This document shows, piece after piece, positions 1-9,800 of a stretch of 12,328 nt of DNA (its first letter is position 1; each line of letters opens with the position of its first letter). Source of the stretch: Monoraphidium neglectum (Eukaryota; Chlorophyta; Chlorophyceae; Sphaeropleales; Selenastraceae); assembly GCF_000611645.1 (NCBI RefSeq), contig NW_014011919.1:1-12328 (forward strand), given 5' to 3'. The position numbers and the translations under genes were made by a program. The notes beneath the pieces are model-generated. The model was not told the origin of the DNA and ran no database searches. It saw only the letters and a program-made list of their open reading frames with translations.

Positions 1-27
1 GTGTGTGGGTGTGTGCGTGCATGCATG
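1..27. repeat. TG-rich simple repeat
   Basis: Alternating purine-pyrimidine sequence, mostly TG with CG and CATGCATG steps, at the left edge. It lies downstream of the minus-strand gene that stops at 132. Similar tracts occur in three introns of the tRNA ligase gene in this window. Confidence 0.7.
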
Positions 28-81
28 GTGTGATCCAGGTGCGACTGCGCGAACCGGTTTGCTCGCTCGCTCCCCCCTGAA

Positions 82-120
82 CGCAAACGTGCGCCTGCAG
101 GTGAGGCAGGCACGTTTGCG
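82..120. repeat. Inverted repeat (15-bp stem hairpin)
   Basis: CGCAAACGTG at 82-91 pairs with CACGTTTGCG at 111-120. After a 2-base bulge (92-93), CCTGC at 94-98 pairs with GCAGG at 106-110. The loop is 7 bases. It begins 12 bases beyond the stop codon of the minus-strand gene, so it would be in that gene's 3' untranslated region. It could be an RNA hairpin or a remnant of a small inverted-repeat element. No function can be assigned. Confidence 0.7.
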
Positions 121-131
121 CGCAGCAGCGC

Positions 132-839
132 TCACACAATGTAGCCGGTCATCACAAAGCCCTCGTGGCCCTGGGTGTACCGCGCCATGAAGATCGCGCC
201 CAAGCTGCACAACAGCCCCGCGGCCGAGGCCACCCGAGCCGCGGCAAGCGCCAGCACCGAGCCGGGCAGCACCTGCAGGTGCAGCGGGTGGGTGGAGTGG
301 AGACGCAGGCGCTGTGAGTGCATACAGTAGCAGCACAAACCTTGTTGCTGGGTTGCTCTGTAGGTGGATGCGACCGGATTGTATTGTAACCATCTCGCTC
401 TGGAGAGCAGCGATTACATGCCCGCCGTTCAGCCAGCACGTTCGTTTAAGCCTCGCAGCTGCAGGGCAAGCGCATGCACTCACAGAGCGCTCCAGAGCAC
501 TTGCAACGGTGCAGCCCCATGCAGGCACCTGCAGCCCCTCCCCACACCCCCCACCCGCCCCTTGCCCCAGCACCACACTTGGTGCAGCAGGATGGCGGAC
601 AGGCCGGCTGTCATGGCGGCCATTCCAGCCGCGTAATGGGCAGCAAGCTTGAGCGCTCCATAGTGCCTTTTCTGAGGGCTCGAAAAGGCGGAGCGCGTGT
701 ATTTGCCCAAAAGCTGCGCATCCAGACACGCGAATGCGGTCACAAGGACCCACTCTACGGGCAGCAGGCCACGCCAGGCATGCTCATAACTGATCATCTG
801 AGCCGTCTTGTCGGCGACGCTGTGCAGTAAGGACGCCAT
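132..839 (-). CDS. Small predicted multi-pass membrane protein, two exons, unknown family
   Basis: Exons 839-579 (87 codons) and 272-132 (46 codons plus TGA) give 133 residues. The start is well supported: the context is GCCACCATGGCG, and an in-frame TGA lies 39 bases upstream. The intron (578-273) has donor CACCAA|GTGTGG and acceptor CACCTGCAG|GTGCTG, both in phase 0. Hydrophobic stretches are at about residues 26-46, 63-85 and 92-117. A basic loop around residues 46-60 contains KYTRS and QKRHY, and the short tail ends GYIV. There is no cleavable signal peptide, because the N-terminus is polar. I do not recognise the family. The protein probably sits in an internal membrane, but that is inference. 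The gene is transcribed away from the transposon at 1200-2758. No TGTAA signal is visible before the window edge, so the transcript end is probably outside. Confidence 0.6.
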
Positions 840-1199
840 GGTGGCAGCTGGCCCAGATTCAGCCCGTGGAAGAACTCAGCGCTCGCAGACTCTTATGTGC
901 TGTGCTGTTTTGTGCGTCAAATGTGGTTATTGAGATAATTTAGTGATTGTTTTGATGGTTTGCGGGGTGGGTCTGATATGTGCAGAATCACTGGGACTGG
1001 ACCTCCAGCGCCCCTCGGGCGCTTGCCAAGACCGCCAGTGCCTACGAATTCAGCTGCCGGCCGTGACGCGGGCTCCTCGTTGTCCACTATGGCAGGCCAC
1101 CCAAGTCTAAGGATAAACTTAAGTATTTGTGATCTTTGCCTGGCGCTGCAGGCGCCTGCTGCTAGTGCTCGGTGGCGGCAAATGGGCCTTGCAGGGATC
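840..1199 (-). promoter_or_regulatory. Upstream region of the membrane-protein gene
   Basis: 360 bases between the start codon at 839 and the transposon end at 1200. An AT-rich stretch at about 915-960, roughly 80-120 bases before the ATG, contrasts with the GC-rich surroundings and could be the core promoter. No clear TATA box or other element can be named. The transposon sits within 361 bases of the start codon and could affect expression. Confidence 0.3.
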
Positions 1200-1244
1200 C
1201 ACTACGACAACGGATCCCACTAACCCCGCACTAAGCGGCGTTGG
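1200..1244 (+). repeat. Left terminal inverted repeat
   Basis: 45 bases beginning CACTACGACAA. It differs from the reverse complement of 2714-2758 at only four positions: the 12th, 18th, 31st and 37th bases. Confidence 0.9.
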
Positions 1245-1307
1245 TGCCGCACTAGTGGGCACTAAGCGGCACTAAGTGCTTCTGTGGGACATTAAGTGCC
1301 CTTAGTG
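1218..1307. repeat. Left subterminal CACTA motif cluster
   Basis: CACTA occurs at 1218, 1229, 1250, 1260 and 1270, and TAGTG at 1253 and 1303. Clusters like this bind transposase in characterised CACTA elements. That role is inferred here. Confidence 0.7.
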
Positions 1308-2590
1308 CGGGCGCGGCCCCGCCTCTGCCCGAGTGCTGTTACTTGCTGTGTTTGCATATGGCATACCCCCCAGTGCTGTGTGCCGCACACAGGTCGCACA
1401 CGCTGCTGCTGGCGATGACACCTGCCATGACCATGTAGCGCAAACCTTCACTGTTGAGCAGCATATGTTCAAAATAATAGCATTGCGCCAATGCCAGCGT
1501 TCCTCGCTGTTGCAAACACTGGTTGCAAACAAGGTGCAGCCATATGCATGCAGCAGGCATAGATGACAATAGGCGGGAGTACCGTAGGCCGCCTTTGCTT
1601 ATTATTTTACTATAGCTCATCGATGTTATTGGGATAAATTCACAAAGCATTGCCCGGCGGAAGTGGTGTACTGCAGGTCACCCCAGATCACCGCCCTGGA
1701 TGCTGCAAACGTGCAAACAGCTTTGCAACAATCCTGGCATCATCATAATTGCAAAGCATATCGTTTCGTTTCGCCACAGCACAACATTCATCAGCTTACA
1801 CGCGGATCACTAGAGCCGCGTTCCAACCTACTTGTTCAGGGCGCCGTTCCTCCGCCATCGCACCTTTCAGTTGCGAAGGCCTAAGCTCATATGCTTGTTT
1901 AGGCGATTGATCGAGAGCCCAGCTTCCACCGCCTGCTGCACGCGCAAGGCATCTGTCTCCAGGCGCTGCAAAGCGCTCTCAACCAGAACCTGCCGGCGGC
2001 GGCTGCAGCGTGTGGGGCGGTGCTCTCCATCAGGGCAAGACAAGCTCTAGCCGCCGCTACTGTGGGCACTCCGAGTCTGGTGGGTGCGCCGTCTGATGCA
2101 TGAGCCCACTCACGCCCCTTTGCACGCCTCGGCGCTGCATCCGTTGCCGCGCTGGACATCCCGTATGCATTACATGCACGGGCACCGACAGGGTGCACGT
2201 GCACGCCAGTCTGCTGGAAGGGGATGCGTTGCTGAATCTGGTACTGCTATGGGCGCACATGCTTCAGCACATTCCCACTACGCAATATTTGATCCTGTGA
2301 TCTGATCGCCGCCCACGCCAGATAAATCAAACCTACAAGATCGCCGACGGTGGGACTGCTGTTCTGACGACACGCGCGGCGCGGCGGCGTCTCTGTGCGG
2401 CGGCAGCAGCGGCGGCGGCACTGGCGTTGCTAGCTTGGGTGCAGCGAGCGCGCGTCCTTGCGGCGTCAACCACGCCGACTTGGCACAACGCAGGGGGCGC
2501 TGCCTGCGACGGAGACTGGACGCCCTAGCTTTCTTTTCACTTGTAACAGGCTGTTGAGCAGTACGTTGCTGGCCTTACCCCGTGGCATGG

Positions 2591-2740
2591 CACTAGTTGG
2601 ACCCTTAGTGCGGGGCCAGACACTAAGTGCGATCCTGGGGAGGCGCTAAGTGTGCACTAGCGCGTGGCCACGCACTAACCTCGCGCTAACGCCGCACTAA
2701 CACTAGTGTCAGGCCAACGCCTCTTAGCGCGGGGTTAGTG
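2591..2740. repeat. Right subterminal CACTA motif cluster
   Basis: CACTA occurs at 2591, 2621, 2655, 2683, 2695 and 2701, and TAGTG at 2606, 2704 and 2736. It mirrors the left cluster but is longer, giving an asymmetric element. Confidence 0.7.
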
Positions 2741-2758
2741 CGATCCTTTGTCGTAGTG
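2714..2758 (-). repeat. Right terminal inverted repeat
   Basis: Reverse complement of the left terminal repeat with four mismatches. The element ends in TCGTAGTG at 2758. Confidence 0.9.
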
Positions 2759-3231
2759 CCGGATGCCAATAAACCGTGCGACTGTTGCCTAGTGCTTGCT
2801 TGGTCCCAGGTAGAGCATCGTTCCTATCTTCTGTGGATTTGCGTACGCTATGCATTGACTGCCCTAGCCGTTGCTGAACGTCTGGCCGATCAACACCCCC
2901 CATCTCTGGCGCTTTATTTGCAAGTTGTGCTGGACCAGACGCACAGCAGCCTGCTGACGGACTGTCAGCTGCCATCCATCTTGCCGAGAAAATGTGGGAT
3001 ATTACTACTGCATCGGTTTGAAGTGTCGATAGCGCCGCATCTAGGGCACTGGCAGGGCTGCAGCATTGAACGGCAGCCTCGCCTCGTCAGAACTTGGCAG
3101 CTGCCGAGCCAACCGCCGGCTGGGTTCCCTGGACACAGAGGACCCAATGTGTCACACCTCCAAATTAATGTCTTCGATCCACTTAAAGGTCTCAAACACA
3201 AACTCATAGTGTCGACGTCATACTAAATATT
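2759..3231. other. Intergenic stretch without a supported gene
   Basis: About 470 bases between the transposon and the palindromes before the next gene. One plus-strand frame is open through 2738-3226, but it begins inside the transposon terminal repeat and its translation resembles nothing I know. The AT-rich stretch at 3219-3231 (TACTAAATATT) is a possible core promoter for the plus-strand gene starting at 3285. Confidence 0.4.
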
Positions 3232-3267
3232 CTGTGCAGCTCCGAGCTGCACAGCTCGAGTCGAGCT
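3232..3267. repeat. Two overlapping palindromes before the plus-strand gene
   Basis: CTGTGCAGCTC at 3232-3242 and GAGCTGCACAG at 3244-3254 are perfect reverse complements around one base. AGCTCGA at 3253-3259 and TCGAGCT at 3261-3267 form a second palindrome sharing two bases with the first. They end 17 bases before the proposed ATG at 3285, so they would be in the 5' leader or the promoter. Confidence 0.75.
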
Positions 3268-3284
3268 ACGGCACTTTCCGAGGT

Positions 3285-4831
<1,547 letters not shown>

Positions 4832-5482
4832 AGCTGTGCATGGAAGAGGCGAGGCGCCACCCCAGCCCATTTTAGGCCTTCACTGTGACACAGGGACTGT
4901 CACGTGTGCGAGCATCCCCTGTCTAAGGTGCCTTTCAGTCAAACCTCAAAATTGAGCTGCACCGATCATTGCTGGTGGCTTTTGGCTAATACTGCATCAT
5001 CCCAAGTAAACACCTGTTTGCAATCGCTGTGCGGAGCCTGCGCACCTGTGCGCCTGTCATTCATTGCATGGATCCATGCCCATGGCCTATGCGCACCAGG
5101 TATTCAAGCAGCCGGTCCAGTATGCAATGCACCCACACCTCAACAGACCGTGCTGTTCCTGTTCTCTGTCTGGATCCACAAGGTTTTTGCACCACTGGTC
5201 CCGCTGCTTGGGCTGGAGGGAAGTCCTTGAAGCGGCCACGTTTCCCCCAATCCCAACCGCCTGCTGTGACCTGTGCAGCGGCGCTGCCGTTGTCAAGGCA
5301 TTTGAACCTGTTGCAATCTGCTGGACTACTCGGGCACAAGCCAAGTGGCAGGCCCACCCTACCCCCCTTTGCCCCTGCAACCGGTTGTAAAAGGCCTGGA
5401 TTGCCCCGCGGCCCGAGCCTGATCAGTGCCTCTGCATAGTCACCCTGGCAACAACCATTCCGTGATGAAATTGCTGCGTTTC
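4832..5482 (+). other. Probable 3' untranslated region of the plus-strand gene and the gap between converging genes
   Basis: No coding region can be supported here. Base composition is more AT-rich than in the exons. The only plus-strand TGTAA after the stop codon at 4831 is at 5386-5390, which would give a 3' untranslated region of roughly 570 bases. Confidence 0.45.
5386..5390 (+). terminator. TGTAA polyadenylation signal (plus strand)
   Basis: TGTAA is the established poly(A) signal of green algae, with cleavage usually 10-20 bases downstream. It is the first copy after the stop at 4831 and would end the polyglutamine gene at about 5400-5410. Confidence 0.45.
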
Positions 5483-5487
5483 TTACA
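5483..5487 (-). terminator. TGTAA polyadenylation signal of the tRNA ligase gene
   Basis: TTACA on the plus strand is TGTAA on the minus strand. It lies 294 bases downstream of the tRNA ligase stop codon, implying cleavage at about 5465-5475. The two converging transcripts would then end within about 70 bases of each other. Confidence 0.55.
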
Positions 5488-5780
5488 GCACATGCTGTGG
5501 TGCGCAAAACAATGTGTCGAGCTGGAACAGCTTGACCAAACAATGGCAATCACCTTGAATTTTGACGAAAGTGGGAAGAAAGCTTTGTCTGTACAGGTTC
5601 ACAAAGGGCAAAAAGGAGCGTTCAGCGCCACAAGCCTGCTCAAGAAGCTATCTTGGGCTTTCCTTGAAAAGCTTGCAAACTTGCAGCATGCCCTGGTGCG
5701 CGCGAATCGTATTACCTCATCCCCCATGCACCGGGCTCTACGCTTCCTGCCTACCGCATCCCCAGCCACGCCTTGCTACC
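5488..5780 (-). other. 3' untranslated region of the tRNA ligase gene
   Basis: Sequence between the TAG at 5783-5781 and the TGTAA signal. It is more AT-rich than the exons. A plus-strand frame open through it is treated as incidental. Confidence 0.5.
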
Positions 5781-6893
5781 CTAAGAGAACGCCAGCACCT
5801 GCCCAACCATCTGAAGCGGCTCGGCCAGTGCCACTCGCAAAGCGGACCCCTCGGCCACAAGCCTTGGCAGAGAGGCTGCGTCCTTGGGCCTGCTGCCCGG
5901 TGCCACGGCGAGCGTTACGTGGAGGTAGGCCTTTGTGTCGGCACCCTCGGGGCCGGACAGCAGACGCACCTGTGAGCAGTGAGGTAGAGTGGCTTGGTGT
6001 GTGTGTTTGTGTGTGCGTGGGTGTGAGTGCATGGCAACCACAGCGAACGTGTGCCAAGGTTCTGACAACGCACTGCTGGCCAGTGGACCCCGGTCTGCAC
6101 GACTCGAGGGCCTTTTGAAAGGCACACATGTGAGGAACTGTGTGCACTTCCTCTTTGAGGGATTCTCCGTGCCAAACCATCCGCTTTGCTGCCCCGTTCG
6201 AAGCCCCGCGCACACCTGCGCCGCCGTGACGCCAGCGCTGCAGTCGATAGACACCGCCTCAAACACCGCCTCGGACCCAACAGCCGCCAGCAGCGCATCC
6301 CTCAGGCCCCGCTGCGGCCCCACCACTGGGTCCTCTGCATGCCACAGCGTGACGTGCAGCTGCAGGCCGGCCTTTGCCTGTTGGCACGCCAGCGCCTCCG
6401 GGGGCAGCACCTGCCGGGAAGCTGCCAACAGGGGCGCGGGGTCGAAGCCCGCGATGGCAATGTAGCGGACGCCTCTGGCGGGGTCTGACGCTGCCGCGAC
6501 GTCACCGCCGCCTTCCGCCGCTGCAGAGCCCCCATCGACGTCCATCGGTCGCGATCCCGCCACCACCGCCGCCACAGCAGCGCCAGCCTGGCTGCCGGCG
6601 GTGGACAGGTGCGCGAGTGCGCTCGGCAGCGACGCCTCTGTCCGCAGACACGCGCCGCCGGCGCCGCCCCCGCCGCAGTCTGCTTGCTGCAGCAGCACAC
6701 CCCGCACCGCCGCGGCGAGGTCCCCCGCGCAGTCCTCCAGCGGCCGCTGCAGCGCCAGCACGCGGGACCGCACGGGCTCTGATGTCAGCAGCTGCCGCGC
6801 GCGCTCCTCCCACTCTGGTGGTAGGGGCGGGTTCTCCTGCTGGTTTAGGGAGACCAGGCCGTGGGCCAGGTGCTGCAGCACTTCCAGGGGGAC
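5781..6893 (-). other. RNL: tRNA ligase: 2H cyclic phosphodiesterase domain
   Basis: Two exons give residues 795-1082. The first part (VPLEVLQHLAHGL...) closes the kinase region. A gly/ala-rich linker at about 865-933 follows, then RYIAIAGFDPAPLL and the first HxT motif (HVTLW, His974/Thr976). The last exon has the second HxT motif (HVTLA, His1037/Thr1039), followed by AASLPRLVAEG and the C-terminal end. Both histidines and both threonines needed for opening 2',3'-cyclic phosphate are present, so the domain should be active. Confidence 0.9.
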
Positions 6894-9800
6894 CTGGGCA
6901 TGGGAGAGGCATGATGTTTCAAAAGCGGTGGATCGAGGTGGTGTGATCTGGGTGGGAATGGCGGACAAAGGCGTCTGGTGGGGTTCAGGCTGGGGTCCGA
7001 GTGGGGCAATGGATGGCGTTCTCTGCTGTCTGACAGGTCCGTGCCATGACTAAATCTTGTGCGCACAGCCGTTGGGCGCTGCTGCGAACGCCGAGGCATG
7101 CGCCTGCAAGCCGCCATCGGCATGCCGGCAACCGGGCCGCTCCGCAATGTAGAAATGCGTGAATGGACGACCCACCTGCTGATCCTCCCCAGGCCCCAGC
7201 TGCATCACGGGCAGCTCCACAACCGCGCTGAAGTGCGACCGCAGCTGCCCAAGCAGGTCCTCGCTGCTGATGTGGCGGTAGTAGTGGGTGAATCGCACCA
7301 CCACCGTCATGCAGGCGGGCGACTCTGCGGGCGACGCGCAGGGCGGGGCGTTGCGGGTCTGAGACGCCGGGTCGGCGTATGCTGGTGGTATGAGGCACCA
7401 TCCAGCAGAGCATGGACGCGTGGCCCAGTCACGACTGCAGGGATGCAGGTCGCTTGCTTAATCCATTGGCTGTCAGGAGCGGCCCCCCAAATGGTGGACT
7501 CGCACACCAGCCACACTCAGTGACGCGGCCGATAACTGCCCAGGCTGCGCTCCAGCGGGCGGCATCGAGCCCGGACCCGCCCTCCCACACGCCCGTGCGC
7601 ACGTGCGTCGACCCCGCCCTCGTGCGACGAGCGCAGCACGGCCCTCAGCGCGCACAGCGCGACGAGCTCCAGCGGGAACGGCAGCTCCGGCAGCCCGCAG
7701 TGCACGTCGGGGCGGGACGCGGGGGGGGCGCCGGCGCAGGTCGGCACCACTGCCAGTGTTGCGGCGCCTGTGTCGAACATCCGGGTGTGAGCGCGAATCG
7801 GTGTTGCAGTGATGAGAGCCGTGGCGTCAGTCGCATGTGCACCTGGAGGCCTCGCCATGTCAGCAGGAACGAGCTGCTGTGAGAGCAGAATCAAACGCTC
7901 AGCGTGCAGAAATACACACAATAAACAAACTGAACCCACCGCACTCCCTCAGGGTGGCGGCAGCTCGGCCCACGTTGTCTTGGGGGTATGGCACCAGGTT
8001 CTTGTCGGCCACCACCACCGCCACGTTACCGCCGCCCACGCAGCTGTCCGCGGCCGCCGCCACCTGGTGCCAGTACCTGCACGCGGGTCAAACACGCGGC
8101 CGCGCGGTCAACAGGGTGCCGCAGGGCCGCGCCTGGGGTGGCGCCTGCAGCAGTGATACCGCGAGCCATGCACCTTTATCCGCTGAATCGTGTCGAGCAC
8201 GGCAAGGACCAACGTCCTCCAAGTGCGCCTGCTGCCCGGCCCGCACCTGTTGCTGGGCAGCCCCTTCTGCCTCAGGCGGTCGCTGTTGAGCACTTGCAGG
8301 CTGCTGGGCCCCTCGACGCCCGGCAGGGTGTCTCCTAGGGCCTGAGCCAGCGCACTCTTGCCACAGCCTGTGCGGCCGGTGGTGGTTTGGGGTCAATGGA
8401 TCATAGGAGGCTTGCTTGGGGTGCAAACGGTGGTACAAGCTGCAGGTGCACGGCTAGGACAGGTGCGCCATTTGCAAAAAAGGGGCCAGGACTGGATGAC
8501 AGTTGCAGGGGGAACTCTGGTTGGGACGGCACACCCTGGAATGAGGCACTCTTCGCTCACGAGATCGGCGTGGCTCATTGCTGCAAACATCCTGCCCCAC
8601 TCCTCACCTGGTATGCCGACAAAGCAGACGACGCACGCCGCGTCAGGCTCCGGCAGCGGCGCGCCGCCCCCCGCCCACGCGGCCACCTCCGCCGCGTCGG
8701 CCGGGGCGTCCAGCTGCAGCACCCGCCGCTGCATCGCCGCCGCCCCAACCGCCGCCTCAATTGCCTTCTCGATCGGCTTAACCTTGGATTTGTGGATCCC
8801 GAACTGGCGCTTGGCAGCGGGGCCGTTGCTGGGGTCTTTAGAAACAGGGGGCGGGGGCCGCTGCACGACCGCGAAAGTGTGGCGGGCGGCGGCCTGGAGG
8901 AGGGGGATCAGGCCCCGCGGCACGGCGCTCTGCTGTGGCGTGTCCCGCGGCAGACACAAGATGGAGCCCTGCGGTTCACAAGGGCGAGACAAGGGGGAGG
9001 ACTGCAGTAGGGAAGGGGCGCCAAATAGGGACACGGCAAAGAACAGCAGTAGCAGCCATGGCCAAGACGACGAGGGCGTGCTGCCCCGCCGCTGACGCCC
9101 TCACGGCGGCCGCACCTGCGCGACCAGCTGCTTGCTGTAGGGGGGCAGGCCCCCCGGGTCCAGCACGTGCTGCAGGTGCAGGGCTGACTTCAGGGCCCCC
9201 ACCAGTGACTCATCCGTGTCCACCAGGATTAGGAGGCCCTAGGGGAGCGGGGGGTGGCCAGCGGGTGCATGAGGATGTGCGTGTACGCAAGTGTGCATGT
9301 GGTTGGCATGTGTACAATGGTCTGTGCGTGTGCGCGTGAGGGTGCGTGTATGTGTGTGTTCATACGTGTGTGTGAGTCATGCATAAGTCCACCAATTACT
9401 CCTAGGGTGGAGTTGGTAAGAAAAGGAAAGTGGGGCTCCAAGACATGCGTCTGGGCGCGTTGGGTGGCCGTAACGGACAGTCTCTCCAGTCTCTCCACCC
9501 CCACTCCCAAGGTCCGCGCAGAGCAACGCCAGACACATAGGGCGCCCCACCTGGAACGCGCCCGGCGGCCGCTCCTGGACCCCTGCGCCCATGCAGCAGC
9601 CCGATGCCAGGAAAGCGCGCGCAAACGGCTCCGCGGCGTCTAGGTATGAGGCGTCCCTGACCGCCACGGCGCCGCCACGGCGGGATATCCAATCGGCCCA
9701 CGCGCGCGCAAACATGTTGACCTGCGGTATGGGGTAACAGGTGCAGGGGGGGGGGATTGGGGACGTGAGGCAGTGAGGGGGTGAGGCGATGCGGGTGAGG

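Larger units (their letters stand above)
1200..2758. mobile_element. Non-autonomous CACTA-like DNA transposon (1559 bp)
   Basis: The left end starts CACTACGACAA and the right end finishes TTGTCGTAGTG. The first 45 bases match the reverse complement of the last 45 at 41 positions, and the match continues loosely through a shared CACTAGTG at about 1250 and 2701. Subterminal zones are packed with CACTA and TAGTG motifs. CACTA termini and subterminal motif clusters are typical of the EnSpm/CMC superfamily. The interior has no long open frame and no recognisable transposase, so the element would need a transposase from elsewhere. A 3-bp target duplication expected for CACTA elements is not seen (ATC on the left, CCG on the right). 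GGAT occurs near both borders (1195-1198, 2761-2764) but not in matching register. The superfamily is therefore tentative; the inverted-repeat structure is directly visible. Confidence 0.85.

Noticed and set aside
2100..2300. Plus-strand frame in the transposon with a CxxC...CxxC zinc-finger-like pattern (CIRCRAGHPVCITC)
   Set aside because: Only 66 codons, with no other features of a zinc-finger or transposase protein. A chance match is likely.
1192..2766. 8-bp target duplication of hAT type around the transposon
   Set aside because: The eight bases on the left (CAGGGATC) and right (CCGGATGC) do not match.
2738..3226. Plus-strand open frame of 162 codons
   Set aside because: It starts inside the transposon terminal repeat and has no recognisable protein features or splice support.
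5426..6118. Plus-strand open frame with a protein-like start (MKLLRFLQHMLWCAKQ)
   Set aside because: It covers the 3' untranslated region of the tRNA ligase and then runs antisense through its last exon and intron. The later part is clearly a shadow of the ligase, and no family was recognised.
6374..6946. Plus-strand open frame of 190 codons, proline- and arginine-rich
   Set aside because: Shadow of the phosphodiesterase exon, which has an intact HxT motif.
8358..9095. Plus-strand open frame of 245 codons
   Set aside because: Antisense to the tRNA ligase kinase exons, which carry the P-loop. GC-rich codons on one strand commonly leave the other open.
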